From Firmicutes bacterium CAG:460 (GTDB lineage Bacteria; Bacillota_I; Bacilli_A; RF39; UBA660): a stretch of 20,372 bases of DNA. The translations under genes were made by a program, and so were the position numbers. The stretch lies in assembly GCA_000437355.1 (NCBI GenBank), contig FR899773.1, positions 67,688 through 88,059 on the forward strand. Reading direction: 5' to 3'. This document shows, piece after piece, positions 15,565 through 20,372 of the stretch; the stretch's first letter is position 1, and the number at the start of each line of letters is the position of its first letter. A model generated the notes under the pieces. It was given only the letters and a program-made list of their open reading frames with translations. It searched no databases and was not told where the DNA came from.

Positions 15565-15583
15565 CTCTTATATATAGTATAAT
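15555..15583 (+). promoter_or_regulatory. Promoter of the double-HTH regulator
   Basis: ATGACA (15555-15560, five of six matches), a 17-bp spacer and TATAAT (15578-15583). The ribosome site begins 7 nt after the -10, giving a very short leader. Confidence 0.65.
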
Positions 15584-15589
15584 ACTTTC

Positions 15590-15596
15590 AGGTGAT
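15590..15596 (+). promoter_or_regulatory. Ribosome binding site that decides the regulator's start
   Basis: AGGTGAT ends 7 nt before ATG 15604. An in-frame GTG at 15592 lies inside it and would add four residues; it is unlikely to be used. Confidence 0.7.
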
Positions 15597-15603
15597 TATT
15601 ATT

Positions 15604-17310
15604 ATGAATTTCAGTGATTTATTAAACAAATATCTAAAAGAATTTAATTATAGTTCAAAAAAGTTATCAGAACTTACAAATATTTCTCCCTCAGTTATAA
15701 GTAGATATCGTAGCAATCAAAGAACCCCAGAAATAAATAGCGTTCAAACACAAAAAATAATCGAAGCTTTAACTTTATTAAGTAATAACAAATATCAAAA
15801 AGAAGATATTGAAAAAGAAATAATTAATTCTTTAAAAAAAGATGATTTTAATTATGATAATTTTAGTAAAAATCTAAATGAATTAATAAATGTTTTAAAA
15901 ATTAATTTAAAAGACATGTCAAAATACACATCATATGACTCATCACACATATCAAGAATAAGATATAGCAAAGCTAAACCCAGTGAACCGATTGAATTTG
16001 CTAAAAAAGTTACAAATTACATAACTAATAAATATACTTCTACAGAAGATATAAAAAAATTAACTGATATTTTAAACATCAATGACTTAACTAAAACTAA
16101 ATTACAAGATGAATTATTAATGTTTTTAATTAATAATAAAAATTTATCTACAGATAAAATTGAAAATTTTCTAACAAATTTAGATAATTTTAACTTAAAT
16201 AATTATATTAAAGCTATAAAATTTGATGAATTAAAAATCCCAAACATCCCTTTTTACATAACTAAAACTAAAAATTACTATGGCCTTGAAGAAATGAAAA
16301 AAGGAGAACTAGACTTTTTTAAAGGAACAGTTTTAACTAAAAATAAAAATGTTTTCATGTGTAGTGACATGCCTATGGAAGATATGGCTAAAGATATAGA
16401 ATTTGGAAAGAAATGGATGTTTGGTATAGCATGCATGTTAAAAAAAGGCATTCATTTAAATATAATTCATAACTTAGACCGCCCTTTTAATGAAATGATG
16501 CTTGGACTTGAAAGTTGGATACCAATTTATATGACTGGTCAAATAACACCATATTACTTCAAAGATATTAAAACAAACATTTATCAAAATCTAACATATG
16601 TATCAGACACTTTAGCACTCGCTGGTGAATCCATAAATGGTTATCATAGCAAAGGAAAATATTATTTAACTAATAACAAAAAAGAAGTAGAATATTACCA
16701 AGAAAAATCTAAAAATTTATTAAAAAAAGCTTCTTCTTTAATGGAAATATATAAAGAAAAAGAACCATTTAATAAATTTCTAAATGATTACTATAAAATA
16801 AATGAAACAAGAACTAGATATTTATCAAGTCTACCTCTTTTTACAATCAGTGATACCCTACTTACTTCTATTTTAAAAAGAAATAAACTAAATAAAACTG
16901 ACATAGATACTATTTTAAATTATAAAAATGAATGTTTAATAAACTATACTAATATTTTAAATACTTCATCTATAACGGATAATATTCATGTATTAACAAA
17001 AGAAGAATTTAAAAACTCTTTATCTAATCTCCTACTTTCAGATATTTTTTATAATAAAAGAATTACTTATACATATGAAGAATATTTATCTCACCTAAAA
17101 GAAACAGAAACTTTTTCTAAGAAGAACCATAATTACAAATTAAATAAACTAGCATACTTTACATTTAAAAATATAACAGTTACAATAGTAAATAAAAAAT
17201 TTGTTATTATATCTAAAGAAGAAAACCCAACTATTCATTTTATTATAAGACATCCAAAACTAGTAAATGCTATTAGTAATTTTAAACCAATAGTAAAAGA
17301 AGCAAACTAA
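15604..17310 (+). CDS. Large transcriptional regulator with two tandem XRE-type HTH domains
   Basis: 568 residues from ATG 15604. Two similar helix-turn-helix units stand at the N-terminus: residues about 1-57 (KKLSELTNISPSVISRYRS) and about 88-140 (KDMSKYTSYDSSHISRIRY), each with an S.ISR.R recognition helix followed by a Pro-containing turn. A helical linker reaches about residue 205. A large C-terminal region has a conserved-looking core, KWMFGIACMLKKGIHLNIIHN then DRPFNEMMLGLESWIPIYM (about 270-310), of a type I associate with uncharacterised Firmicutes regulators. This part presumably senses a ligand or partner; no known effector fold is recognised. No membrane segment. It is divergent from the envelope operon, with a palindromic operator candidate between, suggesting local control. 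It ends in a convergent terminator shared with the capA-like gene. Confidence 0.85.
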   Translation: MNFSDLLNKYLKEFNYSSKKLSELTNISPSVISRYRSNQRTPEINSVQTQKIIEALTLLSNNKYQKEDIEKEIINSLKKDDFNYDNFSKNLNELINVLKINLKDMSKYTSYDSSHISRIRYSKAKPSEPIEFAKKVTNYITNKYTSTEDIKKLTDILNINDLTKTKLQDELLMFLINNKNLSTDKIENFLTNLDNFNLNNYIKAIKFDELKIPNIPFYITKTKNYYGLEEMKKGELDFFKGTVLTKNKNVFMCSDMPMEDMAKDIEFGKKWMFGIACMLKKGIHLNIIHNLDRPFNEMMLGLESWIPIYMTGQITPYYFKDIKTNIYQNLTYVSDTLALAGESINGYHSKGKYYLTNNKKEVEYYQEKSKNLLKKASSLMEIYKEKEPFNKFLNDYYKINETRTRYLSSLPLFTISDTLLTSILKRNKLNKTDIDTILNYKNECLINYTNILNTSSITDNIHVLTKEEFKNSLSNLLLSDIFYNKRITYTYEEYLSHLKETETFSKKNHNYKLNKLAYFTFKNITVTIVNKKFVIISKEENPTIHFIIRHPKLVNAISNFKPIVKEAN

Positions 17311-17332
17311 AAAGCTGAATAAAATCAGCTTT

Positions 17333-17342
<10 letters not shown>
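17301..17342. terminator. Symmetrical bidirectional terminator spanning both convergent stop codons
   Basis: A perfect 18-bp inverted repeat (17301-17318 with 17325-17342) around a 6-nt loop, with AAAAA/TTTTT inside the arms. It holds the stop codons of the regulator (17308-17310) and of the CapA-like gene (17335-17333). Both proteins therefore end in Ala-Asn encoded by mirrored bases. Confidence 0.85.
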
Positions 17343-18583
<1,241 letters not shown>

Positions 18584-18585
18584 AA

Positions 18586-18957
18586 CTAATCCTTTAATAA
18601 ATTATATACTTCATCTTTATCTAAATTATGTGTTTTATGCATAAAATCAGGAAGTAAATGTAAATGAATATGTTTAATAGCTTGAGAGTCACCATAATTA
18701 ATTAAAAATGTTGAAGCACACTTATCAAGTTTAAACATTAATTCTTTAGTAAATTTCTTCCCAACACTAATCATTTTAATTAATAATTCATCTGGTACTT
18801 CATAAATATCTTCAAAGTGTTTTTTTGAAATAACCAAAGTATGTCCATCTGTATCTGGAAATGCATCAAGCATAACAAGTATATCATCATCTTCATATAA
18901 TATTTTTGAAGGAACTTCCTTTCTTACAATTTTGCAAAATAAACAATCATCTTTCAT
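18586..18957 (-). CDS. HIT family nucleotide hydrolase/transferase
   Basis: 123 residues from ATG 18957. It starts with CLFCKIV, continues with ILYEDDDILVMLDAFPDTDGHTLVI, and has the histidine triad KHIHLHLLP (95-103; H98 in the catalytic position). HIT proteins hydrolyse nucleotide-phosphoramidates or dinucleoside polyphosphates; the exact substrate is not predictable. It is short, lacking most of the usual C-terminal tail. A frame-extending GTG at 18972 lies inside the GTGGTGAGAT ribosome site, so ATG 18957 is preferred. First gene of a two-gene operon with the CapA-like protein. Confidence 0.93.
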   Translation of the reverse strand: MKDDCLFCKIVRKEVPSKILYEDDDILVMLDAFPDTDGHTLVISKKHFEDIYEVPDELLIKMISVGKKFTKELMFKLDKCASTFLINYGDSQAIKHIHLHLLPDFMHKTHNLDKDEVYNLLKD

Positions 18958-18962
18958 TTTTA

Positions 18963-18972
18963 ATCTCACCAC
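18963..18972 (-). promoter_or_regulatory. Ribosome binding site that decides the HIT start
   Basis: GTGGTGAGAT (18972-18963) precedes ATG 18957 with normal spacing and contains two in-frame GTG codons that would otherwise be taken as starts. Confidence 0.6.
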
Positions 18973-18976
18973 AATA

Positions 18977-19006
18977 AGTATACCAAATCCTGTGTACTTT
19001 TGTAAA
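18977..19006 (-). promoter_or_regulatory. Promoter of the HIT-capA operon
   Basis: On the minus strand: TTTACA (19006-19001), an 18-bp spacer and TATACT (18982-18977), just ahead of the ribosome site. Confidence 0.6.
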
Positions 19007-19013
19007 GTAGATG

Positions 19014-19021
19014 CATATACT
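19014..19021 (+). promoter_or_regulatory. Candidate cotE -10 element
   Basis: CATATACT resembles both a sigma-A -10 (TATACT, 19016-19021) and a sporulation sigma-E -10 (CATACAnT, one mismatch). No convincing -35 of either type was seen, so the class is undecided. Confidence 0.3.
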
Positions 19022-19026
19022 TAATT

Positions 19027-19037
19027 AGGAGCGTGAT
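19027..19037 (+). promoter_or_regulatory. Ribosome binding site that decides the cotE start
   Basis: AGGAGCGTGAT precedes TTG 19042. The GTG at 19033 is inside it. The TTG gives the N-terminus MSSFKEIVTKAV, which lines up residue for residue with B. subtilis CotE as I remember it. Confidence 0.7.
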
Positions 19038-19041
19038 TAAT

Positions 19042-19575
19042 TTGTCTAGTTTTAAAGAAATAGTTACTAAAGCAGTCATTGGAAAAGCTAAGAAAACTAA
19101 CAGTAATTCTTTTACATTAACTCCAGAAGAAATACCAAACACTGTTCTAGGTTGTTGGGTTATAAATCATTCATTTAATGGTGTAAAAGGAAGTAATGGT
19201 AGTGTTACAATCAATGGTAATTTTGATGTAAATGTATGGTACTCATATGAATCTGATAAAAAAACTGCTGTTACAACCAAGAAATTTAGCTACACAGATA
19301 ATTTAAATGTACCACTTAGAAATGATGCTAATATGGATGGTGCTAGTGAAATTATTGTTAGATGTTTAAAACAACCAACTGTATCAAATGTAAAATGTGA
19401 AAATGGAAACGTTTACTTAGATATTGAAAAAGAAATGGGAGTAGAAATTGTTGGAGATGCTAAAGTAAAAATAAGTGTAGAAGATGATTACGATGATTAT
19501 GATGAAATTGTTGATGAAGATGAAGTTAATGAAGTAATAGATAATGTTGATGAAAATTACTTAGATAACAATTAG
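19042..19575 (+). CDS. cotE: CotE-family outer spore coat morphogenetic protein
   Basis: 177 residues from TTG 19042, close to B. subtilis CotE (181). Remembered CotE features match along the whole length: (M)S..KEI.TKAV..KA.K at the N-terminus, TPEEIPNTVLGCWVINH (22-38), the GS..I.G.FDVNVWYSY segment, LKQPTVSNVKCENGNV and EIVGDAKVKISVE, then a strongly acidic C-terminal tail (EDDYDDYDEIVDEDEV). CotE self-assembles on the forespore and recruits outer coat proteins. Here it is a single-gene unit, not next to mutS/miaB as in Bacillus. An alternative GTG start (19033) would add three residues but lies in the ribosome site. A homologue in a genome that otherwise looks reduced may mean real sporulation or a reused coat protein. 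Confidence 0.9.
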   Translation: MSSFKEIVTKAVIGKAKKTNSNSFTLTPEEIPNTVLGCWVINHSFNGVKGSNGSVTINGNFDVNVWYSYESDKKTAVTTKKFSYTDNLNVPLRNDANMDGASEIIVRCLKQPTVSNVKCENGNVYLDIEKEMGVEIVGDAKVKISVEDDYDDYDEIVDEDEVNEVIDNVDENYLDNN

Positions 19576-19578
19576 AAA

Positions 19579-19605
19579 AAAATCACCTAGAAAAAAGGTG
19601 ATTTT
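19579..19605. terminator. Bidirectional terminator between cotE and the surface-protein gene
   Basis: A 10-bp stem (19579-19588 with 19596-19605) and a 7-nt A-rich loop. On the minus strand the stem ends in a run of seven T, serving the surface-protein gene; on the plus strand the T-run is short (TTTT). Confidence 0.75.
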
Positions 19606-19631
19606 AATTACTAAACAAGTATATCTATTGT

Positions 19632-20372
19632 TTATTCAATTATTATTGGGTCACTCATACTTCCTGACCCTGATACATATTTTACCGAAGACTCAAGATT
19701 GAAGGACGGGCGAACCGCATAGCTAATAGTCGCACTGTAGACGTCGACACTGCCAGTGCCACGCACATAGAACGCATAATTCGTAGTGCCGGAATCGCGC
19801 GAAATTGTCCATTCATAAGAACCTAAATATAACCAATTTTTTGATGTATTACTACTATAAGAACTTAATTTTGTTGTCCATCCACTTTGGTCTGCTGCAT
19901 ATCCGTAATCACTTACATACATTAATCCTATTTTTTTATCTACTGTTGTTGTTGATGCACTACTTCCTACTTCATATTGATATGCTGTTTTAGGTACTGA
20001 TTGAGATATATTTGCATATGCACCTCCACCAACCTTCCATGTTGTTGTGGCTATTTTTTCTGCTAATGTTCCTAGACTTGTTAAATATGTTCCATTTAGG
20101 TATGTATTTAAACTTGAACTTGCCCATGTATTTGAATTATTTGTATCCCATTTTTGGTTACCAACTGATTTTGCTCTTATTACTTTCGTTTGGTCTCCAA
20201 ATACTCCTATTATTCTAAATAAATTTGCATCTGGACATGTTGCTTTATCTGAACCTAAGCATATATAATTATTTACACTATCGCTTGCTCCTGCATATCT
20301 ATATGAATTATCTCCAGCTCCATTTGCTAGGCTAGAATCATGATAGTATAATGAATTTTTCCCTTGAGTTCC
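19632..20372 (-). CDS. Surface/secreted protein, C-terminal domain (N-terminus beyond window); likely hypervariable target protein
   Basis: The frame is open from the right edge to TAA at 19632, giving about 246 residues. It contains SLYYHDSSLANGAGDNSYRY, YICLGSDKATC, LFRIIGVFGDQTKVIRAKS, TWASSSLNTYLNGTYL, EKIATTTWKVGG, KIGLMYVSDYGYA and LYLGSYEWTISR, then NYAFYVRGTG, SYAVRPSFNLES and SGSGSMSDPIIIE. This domain is a large paralogous family in gut Firmicutes genomes (DUF6273/DUF1566-like, C-type-lectin-style ending). An internal ATG (19922) is not the start, since the frame continues upstream with matching family sequence. Near its 3' end base composition and codon use change abruptly (19685-19804, listed separately). 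It probably begins with a signal peptide or prepilin-type leader outside the window. The terminator at 19579-19605 follows. Confidence 0.85.
   Translation of the reverse strand, partial: GTQGKNSLYYHDSSLANGAGDNSYRYAGASDSVNNYICLGSDKATCPDANLFRIIGVFGDQTKVIRAKSVGNQKWDTNNSNTWASSSLNTYLNGTYLTSLGTLAEKIATTTWKVGGGAYANISQSVPKTAYQYEVGSSASTTTVDKKIGLMYVSDYGYAADQSGWTTKLSSYSSNTSKNWLYLGSYEWTISRDSGTTNYAFYVRGTGSVDVYSATISYAVRPSFNLESSVKYVSGSGSMSDPIIIE
19685..19804 (-). other. GC-rich, adenine-poor cassette: candidate DGR variable region
   Basis: By hand count about 64 of 120 bases are G/C, in a gene that is otherwise roughly 30% GC, and only about 19 of 120 coding-strand bases are A. About 40 consecutive codons (TCG CGC GAT TCC ... 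TCT TCG) contain none ending in A. Arg is CGC/CGT instead of AGA, Leu CTT instead of TTA, Pro CCG instead of CCA, Ala GCG instead of GCA. Codons at the presumed variable sites end mostly in C or T (GAT, GGC, ACT, CGT, AGT, GAC, TAC), as expected if AAC/AAT codons had their adenines replaced. The cassette stops sharply at TCGG before normal A/T-ending codons resume. This is the pattern of a diversity-generating retroelement variable region. No template repeat or reverse transcriptase is in the window, so the call is inference. Confidence 0.6.

Noticed and set aside
19685..19804. Assembly chimera or contaminant as explanation of the GC-rich block
   Set aside because: The frame and family motif order run through both edges, and the A-avoidance is codon-specific; a chimera would not preserve this.
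19632..19922. Treating the surface protein as a 96-residue gene starting at 19922
   Set aside because: The frame continues upstream without stop to the window edge, with family-typical sequence throughout, so the ATG is internal.
19805..20268. Plus-strand frames at 19805-19993, 20012-20218 and 20047-20268
   Set aside because: They are antisense to the surface-protein gene; their Leu/Tyr-rich translations reflect AT-rich complement, not a protein.

Overview
The window is very AT-rich and densely coded. It uses the standard code: the yidD homologue ends in a TGA that overlaps the next gene's ATG, and Trp is TGG throughout. Single-membrane Firmicutes-type features are present: a lipobox lipoprotein, signal-anchored surface proteins, a CotE-type spore-coat homologue, a LemA/DUF2207 pair and strong GGTGA-type ribosome binding sites. 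From the surface-protein family at the right edge and the overall style I infer an uncultured gut Bacilli/Mollicutes-related lineage (RF39-like 'CAG' genomes). That assignment is inference. No phage, transposase or CRISPR array was seen.

Layout. 1-2380 (minus): DUF2207 membrane protein (cut by the left edge) downstream of lemA, with a terminator between them. 2455-6036 (minus): rnc-smc operon with TAA directly abutting ATG. 6037-6223 is a divergent promoter region. 6224-7308 (plus): yidD and a TroA/ZnuA-like lipoprotein, overlapping by 4 bp. 7353-7445: tRNA-Ser(GCT). 7489-8508 (minus): an R2K-like ATP-grasp protein. 8564-8724 (minus): tRNA-Ile(GAT)-tRNA-Glu(TTC). 8881-10998 (minus): deoD purine nucleoside phosphorylase, then a phosphoglucomutase/phosphomannomutase, a plausible nucleoside/sugar-phosphate salvage pair. 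11079-12106 (minus): two unknown small proteins, each with its own promoter. 12188-15472 (minus): a three-gene operon of unknown membrane-anchored extracytoplasmic proteins. 15604-17310 (plus): a large double-HTH regulator transcribed divergently from that operon, with a palindromic operator candidate between them. 17333-18957 (minus): a HIT protein and a CapA-type metallophosphatase. 19042-19575 (plus): cotE homologue. 19632-20372 (minus): C-terminal part of a surface protein, N-terminus beyond the window.

The most striking signal is in that last gene. About 120 bp near its 3' end (19685-19804) is GC-rich, avoids A-ending codons and encodes a lectin-like/DUF1566-like hypervariable stretch, inside an otherwise strongly A/T-ending gene. 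This is what the variable region of a diversity-generating retroelement (DGR) should look like. No reverse transcriptase or template repeat lies in the window, so the rest of the system would have to be elsewhere. Other points of interest are a CotE homologue in what otherwise looks like a small AT-rich genome, a TroA-fold lipoprotein with no histidine at all, an SMC with short arms, and an 18-bp symmetrical terminator that encodes the ends of two convergent genes.
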